Shown here one piece after another: positions 13,901-18,796 of a stretch of DNA of 18,796 nucleotides. The notes beneath the pieces are model-generated. The model worked only from the letters and a program-made list of their open reading frames with translations, was not told the origin of the DNA and made no database searches. The DNA lies in NCBI GenBank assembly GCA_910580045.1, contig CAJTXF010000050.1, forward strand, positions 1 to 18,796. The letters run 5' to 3'. Position numbers and translations under genes: made by a program. This DNA is from an uncultured Eubacteriales bacterium (GTDB taxonomy: Bacteria > Bacillota > Clostridia > Oscillospirales > Acutalibacteraceae). The stretch's first letter is position 1. Each line of letters starts with the position of its first letter.

Positions 13901-14020
13901 GGCAGTTCCTCCTTTGGTGTTTTGCCAAAGAACGGACAACCAAGGAGGCAGGTTACTGATAGGAGTTGGCCGCTTGCGCCGGACTCCTACGCCCAGGACT
14001 ACCGACCGGGCCGTGTTTTT
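13901..14020 (-). promoter_or_regulatory. Probable yjdF riboswitch with ribosome-site control
   Basis: On the minus strand an outer stem ACGG/CCGT (13932-14014) encloses about 80 bases with a perfect inner stem TAGGAGT/ACTCCTA (13960-13989). Downstream, CTTTGG and CCAAAG (13912-13930) form a hairpin whose 3' arm runs into the AGGAGG ribosome site (13908-13913). CCTCCTTGG at 13940-13948 can pair with CCAAAGGAGG with one bulge, hiding that site. Two competing pairings next to yjdF fit a translational riboswitch. The yjdF RNA class is inferred from position and shape, not from a model search. Confidence 0.65.
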
Positions 14021-14092
14021 ATCTTTGGGGTGGTATGATATAAGGATATATTTGGAATGGCCGGAATGCCAGCCCTCTCCACAACGGATTGT

Positions 14093-14515
14093 CTAGCTTC
14101 TGTTCAGTGCCTTGGAATAGTAGTACTTGTCATATTTCGGGTCCTTGGGGCTTCTCCGCACAAATTCCAGGGTATATCCACACTTTTCATAGAACCCTGG
14201 GGCCTGGAAGCCGTTGGTCACTAGGTGGGCATAATCTATCTCTCGCTCCGGGAACAGCTTTTCTGCCTCTGCCAGCAGCTTCCTGCCCGCGCCCTGGCCC
14301 CGGTACTTGGCGAAGACCACCAGGTCGTCTACCATGATTTCCCGATAGACCGCCCAGCCGGAAAGCACTCCGGCGATTTCCCCTTCCTCTCTGGCCACCA
14401 GCTGGAAGGGGGTGAAGCCGAAAAACACGCTGTGCTCCTGTTCATACTGTTCGTGCTGCGCCTCGGCCAGCTTTTTGATACTCTCGTCCGGTCGGGCGGT
14501 ATATTGTATCTCCAT
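14093..14515 (-). CDS. GNAT family N-acetyltransferase
   Basis: A 140-residue GNAT acetyltransferase. The acetyl-CoA loop is YRGQGAGRKLL at about residues 71-81, after IMVDDLVVFAK, and the late motif NGFQAPGFYEKCGYTLEF has the usual Tyr region. Length is normal for a single GNAT domain. The ATG at 14515 lies 5 bases after the prfC stop, with GAGGGG upstream inside the prfC end, so it is the second gene of the prfC operon. The substrate is unknown; being co-expressed with a translation factor could hint at a protein or ribosome-linked target, but this is only inference. No clear terminator was found after it. Confidence 0.92.
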   Translation of the reverse strand: MEIQYTARPDESIKKLAEAQHEQYEQEHSVFFGFTPFQLVAREEGEIAGVLSGWAVYREIMVDDLVVFAKYRGQGAGRKLLAEAEKLFPEREIDYAHLVTNGFQAPGFYEKCGYTLEFVRRSPKDPKYDKYYYSKALNRS

Positions 14516-14520
14516 AACTT

Positions 14521-16125
14521 TTACCCCTCGCTGAACTCGGACAGCATCAGCCCCTCATTCCTCTCCAAAGCCCAGTTGATGCTCCACTGGTTGCTGAACA
14601 GCAGCAGGTACCTTCCCCGCAAATCCTGGACCTTCTTGGTATCGGAGGTCAGGTTGAGTTTTTTCAGTCCTTGTTCGTCCAGGTCCTGGTTGTCAATCCA
14701 GCGGATGAAGGAGTAGGGCAGGGTCTGCATATAGACCTCCACATTGTACTCGTTCTCCATCCGGTACTGGAACACGTCGAACTGCAGGCTGCCCACCACC
14801 CCCACAATGACCTCCTCCATACCGGAGCCAATTTCCTGGAAGATTTGAATAGCGCCCTCCTGGGCAATCTGGTTGGCGCCCTTGACAAACTGCTTGCGCT
14901 TCATGGTGTCCTTCTGCCGCACCAGGCTGAACAGCTCCGGCGCGAAGGTGGGGATGCCCTGGAACCGGAGCTTTTTCCCCGGGGTGCACAGGGTATCCCC
15001 AATGGAGAACACCCCTGGGTCGAACACGCCGATAATGTCCCCGGCGTAGGCCTCCTCCACAATCTCCCGGCTCTGGGCCATAAGCTGCTGGGGCTGGCTC
15101 AGCTTCATCCTCCGCCCCCCCTGGACGTGCTCCACCTCCATGCCCTTCTCGAATTTGCCGCTGCAAATGCGGATAAAGGCGATGCGGTCCCGGTGGGCCT
15201 TGTTCATGTTGGCCTGAATCTTGAACACAAAGGCAGAGAAGGGGTCCTGTGCCGGGTCCACCAGTGTCTCCCCGGCTGCGCGGGGCAGGGGCGGGGTGGT
15301 CAGCCGGAGGAACTCCTCCAAAAAGGGTTCTACGCCGAAGTTGGTCAGGGCAGAGCCGAAGAACACCGGCGAGAGCTTTCCGTGGCGGACCTTTTCCAAA
15401 TCGAACTCATAGCCCGCCCCGTCCAGCAGCTCCACATCGTCCTTCAGGGTGCTGTAGAGGTATTCCCCGATAGCCCCGGACAGGCTGGGGTCGTCCAAGG
15501 TATAGTCCTGCTCTTGGACCTCCCGGCGGCCCGCGCCGCTCTCCTCGGGGATAAAGCGCAGCACCCGGTTCTTCTCTCTGTCGTAGACCCCCTTAAAGTC
15601 CACACCGGAGCCAATGGGCCAGTTCATGGGATAGGTGCCGATGCCCAGCTCCTTCTCAATCTCATCCAGCAAGTCATAGGGGCTCAGGGAGTCCCGGTCC
15701 ATTTTGTTGATAAAGGTGAAGATGGGGATATCCCGCATGACGCAGACCTTAAAGAGCTTGCGGGTCTGGGCCTCCACGCCCTTGCTGGCGTCAATGACCA
15801 TCACAGCAGAGTCAGCGGCCATCAAGGTGCGGTAGGTGTCCTCCGAGAAGTCCTGGTGGCCGGGGGTGTCCAGAATGTTGATGCAGTAGCCCTCATACTG
15901 GAACTGCATCACCGAGGAGGTGACGGAGATGCCCCTCTGTTTTTCAATCTCCATCCAGTCGGAGACCGCGTGGCGGGAGTTGCGCTTGCCCTTGACCATG
16001 CCGGCCAGGGCGATAGCGCCGCCGTAGAGCAGAAATTTTTCAGTCAGGGTGGTTTTGCCGGCGTCAGGGTGAGAGATAATGGCAAAGGTCCGGCGGCGGG
16101 TAATTTCGGAACGGATATCAGGCAA
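14521..16125 (-). CDS. prfC: Peptide chain release factor 3 (RF3)
   Basis: A 534-residue translational GTPase that removes RF1 and RF2 from the ribosome after peptide release. GTPase motifs are intact: HPDAGKTT (19-26), RGISVTSS (64-71), DTPGHQDF (86-93) and NKMD (140-143). The rest matches RF3 in order (GSALTNFGVEPFLEEFLRLTPP-like, GDIIGVFDPGVFSIGDTL, VVGSLQFDVFQYRMENEYNVEV). Length is typical of RF3. The start codon is TTG at 16125, after AAGGAGGG at about 7 bases; there is no better ATG upstream. It is first in an operon with a GNAT gene and has a long leader of about 170 bases from a strong promoter. A rare start codon plus long leader suggests controlled expression. Confidence 0.97.
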   Translation of the reverse strand: MPDIRSEITRRRTFAIISHPDAGKTTLTEKFLLYGGAIALAGMVKGKRNSRHAVSDWMEIEKQRGISVTSSVMQFQYEGYCINILDTPGHQDFSEDTYRTLMAADSAVMVIDASKGVEAQTRKLFKVCVMRDIPIFTFINKMDRDSLSPYDLLDEIEKELGIGTYPMNWPIGSGVDFKGVYDREKNRVLRFIPEESGAGRREVQEQDYTLDDPSLSGAIGEYLYSTLKDDVELLDGAGYEFDLEKVRHGKLSPVFFGSALTNFGVEPFLEEFLRLTTPPLPRAAGETLVDPAQDPFSAFVFKIQANMNKAHRDRIAFIRICSGKFEKGMEVEHVQGGRRMKLSQPQQLMAQSREIVEEAYAGDIIGVFDPGVFSIGDTLCTPGKKLRFQGIPTFAPELFSLVRQKDTMKRKQFVKGANQIAQEGAIQIFQEIGSGMEEVIVGVVGSLQFDVFQYRMENEYNVEVYMQTLPYSFIRWIDNQDLDEQGLKKLNLTSDTKKVQDLRGRYLLLFSNQWSINWALERNEGLMLSEFSEG

Positions 16126-16198
16126 AATAAGCCCTCCTTATGATAGTTTGATTCCTGGAGGAAGCTCTGAACAGTCCTATGGGACCGTGGGTTTCCGG

Positions 16199-16229
16199 GC
16201 TTTCTCCCTGCCGCGGGCAGAGGGAAAGC
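16199..16229 (-). promoter_or_regulatory. Long hairpin in the prfC leader
   Basis: On the minus strand GCTTTCCCTCTGCC, loop CGC, GGCAGGGAGAAAGC form a stem of 14 positions with one mismatch and one wobble. It is not followed by a T-run, so it is not a plain terminator. It lies about 74 bases before the start codon and may control mRNA stability or translation. Confidence 0.6.
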
Positions 16230-16265
16230 AAAAATCAGAGTCTCCTTAAAAAGCGGGGGCTCTTT

Positions 16266-16271
16266 CTACAT
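16266..16271 (-). other. Start-stop codon pair (ATG-TAG) in the prfC leader
   Basis: On the minus strand AAGGA is followed after about 9 bases by ATG directly joined to TAG. Such a minimal open frame has only an initiator codon and a stop, so ribosomes would start and immediately need release. It lies about 30 bases inside the predicted prfC transcript. It may be chance; see findings. Confidence 0.3.
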
Positions 16272-16304
16272 GGGGAATCTTCCTTTCGTCAGCAGTCTCT
16301 TTTT

Positions 16305-16333
16305 ATTATACGCCGAAATGGGAAAAGTTTCAA
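16305..16333 (-). promoter_or_regulatory. Promoter of prfC
   Basis: On the minus strand TTGAAA (16333-16328), 17 bases, TATAAT (16310-16305). Transcription would start near 16298, giving a leader of about 170 bases before the TTG start. The stretch from here to the repeat at 16421 holds no gene. Confidence 0.8.
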
Positions 16334-16420
16334 GAGGGCGGCAGGGTGTGACAGGATTTTCGGCAAGGCTGTGATAAGGTTGACTTGAGCGTACAAGCTG
16401 TATGCGCCTTTTTACATTTT

Positions 16421-16533
16421 ATAGTTAACGCGGTTCAAAGGAGGTGATACCTCTTTTGAACCTGGCGGCACGGATGTACTCGCGCCATTCTGCTTGAAAA
16501 TCGGTAAAACCGATTTTCGAGCGCGTTTACTAT
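16421..16533 (-). repeat. MITE-like three-hairpin repeat (family B, copy 2, inverted)
   Basis: A 113-base element with almost perfect ends, ATAGTTAACGC on the left and GCGTTTACTAT on the right (10 of 11 matching as inverted repeats). Read on the minus strand it has the same order as copy 1: AAAATCGG-type hairpin, middle hairpin GGCGCG/CGTGCC with a G-T pair, and a long hairpin GGTTCAAAAGAGGT/ACCTCCTTTGAACC with one mismatch. The middle hairpin differs in sequence from copy 1 but pairs, so structure is kept. It ends 15 bases before the AAAGGAG site of the next gene. Confidence 0.7.
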
Positions 16534-16563
16534 ACCATTATCCCCTGAAAGGAGCCCGAGCCT

Positions 16564-17286
16564 ATGTCAGTCAAACGCCGCCCCATGTCAAAACTTTTCC
16601 TGGCCCTGGCCATTCTTCTGGCCTGCCTGGTCACGCCTCATACCTTGGCCCAAACCTCTGCCCAGCCCCCCCTCTGGGAGGAGACCATCTTTTTGGGAGA
16701 GTCCGTGCCCCTGCGCCGGGAGGGTCAGCCTCTGGACGAGCTGGCCCGCCAGCTCTTTTCCTCTGGTGAGGGGGAGCTGGCCCTCTCCTGGACAAGCCCC
16801 CGGGGCTCCCTCCCCCTGGAGGAGCTGGGCCGGGAGAAGCCTGCGGAGGACCAGGACTATCTGCTGAAAGCGGCCCTCCGGGGCCCAGACGGCGCGGTAC
16901 GCCATAAGGAGCTTATCTACCGGGTGCGGGTTGTTACCGGCACGGTGACAATCCGGGCCCAGGGAGCGGCCCAGATGCAGGGAGAGCAGACTGTGCTTTT
17001 CTGCCTGCGGGGCCAGGGGCTCACCATATACCGCCAGGCCCTGCCTGACCCGGACCCCCAGAGCGGCCAGCCGGTGCTGACAGCCCAGTTCACCGGCCTG
17101 CCCTACGGAATCTATACAGTCTCCCACATGGGGGGCGGCGACGGAGAGCAGCTCTGCCGCCTGGGGGTCTGCCAGGAGGACGACACGGTGGACACTGACC
17201 GCCGCAGCGCGGTGCTGTTTTTTGCCGCCGGGCCCGGGAGCGCCTGCACGGTGGGTGAGAGCTTCCGCCTGCGGGTGAGCCAGTGA
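16564..17286 (+). CDS. Secreted protein with a prealbumin-like (CnaB-like) C-terminal domain
   Basis: A 240-residue exported protein. A signal peptide spans about residues 1-29 (basic N-terminus, LFLALAILLACLV, cleavage near LAQ). No LPXTG-type sorting signal or second membrane helix is present, so it is probably released or held by partners. The segment from about residue 120 to the end (TGTVTIRAQGAAQMQGEQTVLFCLRG, then AQFTGLPYGIYTVSHMGG) follows the pattern of prealbumin-like beta-sandwich domains found in Firmicutes surface and fibre proteins; this is a pattern call, not a database hit. Four Cys residues lie in the mature part. ATG 16564 follows AAAGGAG at 9 bases. It overlaps the next gene by 4 bases (GTGA). 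Confidence 0.7.
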   Translation: MSVKRRPMSKLFLALAILLACLVTPHTLAQTSAQPPLWEETIFLGESVPLRREGQPLDELARQLFSSGEGELALSWTSPRGSLPLEELGREKPAEDQDYLLKAALRGPDGAVRHKELIYRVRVVTGTVTIRAQGAAQMQGEQTVLFCLRGQGLTIYRQALPDPDPQSGQPVLTAQFTGLPYGIYTVSHMGGGDGEQLCRLGVCQEDDTVDTDRRSAVLFFAAGPGSACTVGESFRLRVSQ

Positions 17287-17801
17287 GGCGGGGATGGACA
17301 GCCCTGGGCCTGGGCCTGCTGGCCCTGCTGTGGGGCCTGTGCTGGCTGCTGGAGCCCCATGTGGAGACAGCCCAGGTCCAGGCCATTATCTTAGGCAGCC
17401 AGGACGGGGAGGGCAGCCCGGTCATCTCCCCTGGAGGCACGGCGGAAGGGGGGATGGCATTCCGCAACCAGGGCAGAAGCAGCTGCCGCCTGCGGGTGCG
17501 CCTGTGCGTGGACAAGGTGGGCGGCAAGCCTGTGCTGGAAGCAGGAGAGCAGACCCGGGGCGGTTTCCGTCCAGCAGGCACAGGAGAGCCCAAGGGCGGG
17601 GAATACTGGACAGCCCGGGGCGAATACTTATACTATGAAAACGAGCGCACCGGCGGGCTGCTCCTGCCCGGAAGGGAGACCCCGGCGGTTTATACCACTG
17701 TGCGGCTGAACCGGGAGCTGGCCCAGGCAGAGCTGGCGGCAGCCGGACGGCTGGGAGGTGAGCAGAAGCTGTATCTGATGGTGGAGGCGCAGGCTGAGTA
17801 G
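17283..17801 (+). CDS. TasA/camelysin-like exported protein
   Basis: A 172-residue protein starting at GTG (17283), which overlaps the stop codon of the gene before. The N-terminus (RRGWTALGLGLLALLWGLCWLLEP) is a signal peptide or signal anchor. The body resembles the TasA/camelysin/alternate-signal-exported group: VISPGGTAEGGMAFRNQGRSSCRLRVRLCVDK corresponds to their first beta region with a normalised added chain, and EYLYYENERTGGLLLPGRETPAVYTTVRLN resembles the common DGYYYY-type strand followed by LxPGxxTxxLF. If right, it may form or cap a surface fibre. No SipW-type signal peptidase gene is seen in the window. Assignment rests on motif pattern only; it could be an unrelated beta-sandwich. 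Confidence 0.6.
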   Translation: MRRGWTALGLGLLALLWGLCWLLEPHVETAQVQAIILGSQDGEGSPVISPGGTAEGGMAFRNQGRSSCRLRVRLCVDKVGGKPVLEAGEQTRGGFRPAGTGEPKGGEYWTARGEYLYYENERTGGLLLPGRETPAVYTTVRLNRELAQAELAAAGRLGGEQKLYLMVEAQAE

Positions 17802-17812
17802 GGGGCCGGGAG

Positions 17813-17980
17813 ATGGGATGGAGCTATTTGGCAGGCATCGGGATGTACGTGGCGGCTGCGGTGGCAGGCTGCGGCGGGCTGGCGCTGGCACGCAGGCAGC
17901 GGCTGGCGAAAAGGAAGAAAGGAGGCAAAGAGCAGAATCCCCAGGCAAAGGGAAGCCGGAAACCGAAGGTGAAAAGCTGA
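17813..17980 (+). CDS. 55-residue single-pass membrane peptide
   Basis: A short gene, ATG 17813 to TGA 17980, that starts MGWSYLAGIGMYVAAAVAG, has a Gly/Ala-rich hydrophobic segment of about 22 residues, and then a strongly basic tail (RRQRLAKRKKGGKEQ and on to KPKVKS). This is the layout of the membrane-and-basic-tail end of cell-wall-anchored proteins, but as a separate gene and without LPXTG. It begins 11 bases after the TasA-like gene stop, with a weak GGGAG close to the ATG, and ends 6 bases before a perfect terminator, which supports it as the last gene of the operon. Another frame from 17818 is hydrophilic and runs through the terminator, so it was not chosen. Function unknown. Confidence 0.6.
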   Translation: MGWSYLAGIGMYVAAAVAGCGGLALARRQRLAKRKKGGKEQNPQAKGSRKPKVKS

Positions 17981-17986
17981 GCAAAG

Positions 17987-18021
17987 AAAAGCCTTTGAAG
18001 CCTGTGGCTTCAAAGGCTTTT
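17987..18021. terminator. Perfect bidirectional terminator after the envelope module
   Basis: AAAAGCCTTTGAAGCC (17987-18002), loop TGT, GGCTTCAAAGGCTTTT (18006-18021): 16 uninterrupted pairs with A and T flanks. It separates the envelope operon from the convergent PAP2-family gene. Confidence 0.92.
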
Positions 18022-18037
18022 CTGGTTTCCCGGGGCC

Positions 18038-18514
18038 TCAGGCTGAGCGGAGCAGATGGCCAATCACCGCAATAAGCAGGCCCAGCCCCGCGCCGCAGAC
18101 CACCTCCCGCATCCGGTGGCCCAAAGACTCATTCAGCCTGGGGATAAGCTGCTCCAAATCCTGCCTGCCCTCTGGGCTGTCCTCTTCCAGGTACTTGACA
18201 ATATGGTTGATGGCCCGGGCGTGAAGCCCGGCAGCCCAGCGGACGCCGGTGGCATCGTACATGACAATCAGGGCCAGCACAAAGCTGAGGGCGAAGATGG
18301 GGGAGTTAAAGCCGTACATATAATAGGCGGTCAAAAGTACAGAGCAGACCACAGCAGAGTGGGAGCTGGGCATCCCCCCAGCGCCGGAGAGCCTGCGGCG
18401 GTCGAACTGCTTATGCTTGACAGCGTCTATAAGGGTCTTGATGGTCTGAGCTGCGGCCCAGGAGAGAACGCTGATGTTGATAAGGGGATTGGAGACAAGG
18501 ATACTCAGGTCCAT
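18038..18514 (-). CDS. Divergent PAP2 family protein (YuiD-like, DUF212)
   Basis: A 158-residue membrane protein of the divergent PAP2/DUF212 family. The motif GGMPSSHSA at residues 46-54 is the PSSHS signature of acid phosphatase-like enzymes, and YDATGVRWAAGLHA (86-99) is the second conserved block. Hydrophobic segments lie near 12-26, 54-70, 73-90 and at the C-terminus (VVCGAGLGLLIAVIGHLL). Members are thought to act on lipid phosphates at the membrane, but the substrate is not known. The ATG at 18514 follows AAAGGA at about 8 bases and gives the normal family N-terminus; an upstream ATG at 18535 is not supported. It is a single gene facing the envelope operon. No promoter was recognised upstream. 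Confidence 0.92.
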   Translation of the reverse strand: MDLSILVSNPLINISVLSWAAAQTIKTLIDAVKHKQFDRRRLSGAGGMPSSHSAVVCSVLLTAYYMYGFNSPIFALSFVLALIVMYDATGVRWAAGLHARAINHIVKYLEEDSPEGRQDLEQLIPRLNESLGHRMREVVCGAGLGLLIAVIGHLLRSA

Positions 18515-18551
18515 GGGATGTCCTTTCCAGGGCAATGGTTGATAGGGGAGA

Positions 18552-18723
18552 GCCTGACGGCGGGGGAAAAGCAGGGGCCTGACGGCGAGCCCCGACCGGG
18601 GTCAAGGGGGTGAGCGTGTGCCAGCGGCACACAAGCCGCGAACCGACCGAGCCGGTAGGCGAGACCATGGCCCCTTGCGGATCCAGGGCAGAGCCCTGGT
18701 GGGGTGTGGGGCGAAGCCCCATG
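18552..18723 (+). repeat. Structured intergenic repeat (family A, right copy)
   Basis: Blocks on the plus strand: GCCTGACGGC (18553 and again at about 18580), CCCC/GGGG and GTGTGCC-agc-GGCACAC hairpins (about 18591-18632), GAGCCGGTAGGCGA, hairpin CCAGGGC-aga-GCCCTGG (about 18681-18697), GGGGTGTGGGG, and hairpin GGGGC-gaa-GCCCC (about 18707-18719). The order matches the left-edge copy read on the minus strand. The rest of the 18515-18796 stretch contains no convincing gene. Confidence 0.5.
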
Positions 18724-18796
18724 ACCTTGGCCTTAGGGCGGCGCTCCAAGAGAAAGGGGCGAGGCAGAGCGGCAGTCGGCCCGCCCGAGCCAGTAC

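Noticed and set aside
14671..16143. 490-codon open frame on the plus strand opposite prfC
   Set aside because: It mirrors a highly conserved prfC gene, has no ribosome binding site and encodes His/Leu/Val-rich low-complexity sequence typical of antisense frames in GC-rich genes.
16241..16266. AGAGTCTCC and GGGGGCTCT followed by T-run as a plus-strand terminator
   Set aside because: It depends on several G-T pairs and there is no plus-strand gene upstream for it to terminate.
16380..16406. TTGACT and TATGCG as a promoter for the secreted protein gene
   Set aside because: Spacer of 15 bases and a poor -10 box; no reliable promoter was found for this gene.
17818..18075. 85-codon frame overlapping the 55-residue gene
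   Set aside because: Hydrophilic low-complexity product that runs through the perfect terminator; the frame from 17813 gives a sensible membrane peptide and stops before it.

Overview
The window looks like a chromosomal segment of a high-GC, gut-type Clostridia (Oscillospirales-like Firmicutes). The pointers are strong AGGAGG-type ribosome binding sites, TTG and GTG starts, sigma-A promoters with 17-bp spacers, many GC-rich hairpin terminators, and typical Firmicutes families (UPF0237/UPF0210, PadR/DUF4097, BceAB, yjdF, RsgI-like anti-sigma, YuiD-like PAP2). No phage, plasmid, transposase or CRISPR array is visible. Every family assignment comes from reading motifs, without database searches.

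Layout. 1-235: a structured intergenic repeat and an outward-facing promoter. 247-2377 (-): ACT protein, GNAT acetyltransferase and PFL/UPF0210 protein in one operon with a very good promoter. 2541-4019 (+): an integral-membrane protein fused to a Nudix hydrolase. 4142-4316: a self-contained tRNA-Pro(TGG) unit with consensus promoter and terminator. 4317-5303: a hairpin-rich leader and a histidine phosphatase. 5327-5454: copy 1 of a MITE-like three-hairpin repeat. 5483-7756 (+): PadR regulator, HAAS-like membrane protein and DUF4097 adhesin-like protein, with two inverted-repeat operator candidates. 7817-9473 (-): a secreted His/Cys-rich protein with EF-hand-like loops, an ECF sigma factor and an RsgI-like anti-sigma factor that also carries His clusters on its outer face. 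9611-12550 (+): a BceAB-type ABC exporter preceded by three TGTAAG direct repeats. 12577-12923: a small membrane protein and a perfect bidirectional terminator. 12926-14020 (-): an unknown protein, then yjdF with a probable yjdF riboswitch. 14093-16333 (-): GNAT acetyltransferase and release factor RF3 (prfC, TTG start) behind a long structured leader. 16421-16533: copy 2 of the three-hairpin repeat, inverted. 16564-18021 (+): a three-gene envelope module (secreted beta-sandwich protein, TasA/camelysin-like protein, 55-residue membrane peptide). 18038-18514 (-): YuiD-like PAP2-family membrane protein. 18552-18723: a second copy of the left-edge structured repeat, pointing out of the other end.

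How it fits together. Several units are cell-envelope stress or sensing modules: PadR/DUF4097, the ECF sigma/anti-sigma operon, and BceAB. The rest is housekeeping (tRNA-Pro, RF3) or unknown. The best candidates for undescribed biology are the His-rich ECF operon, which looks like a metal- or envelope-sensing switch, the two families of structured repeats, the hairpin-rich leader before the histidine phosphatase, and the compact envelope module at 16.5-18.0 kb.
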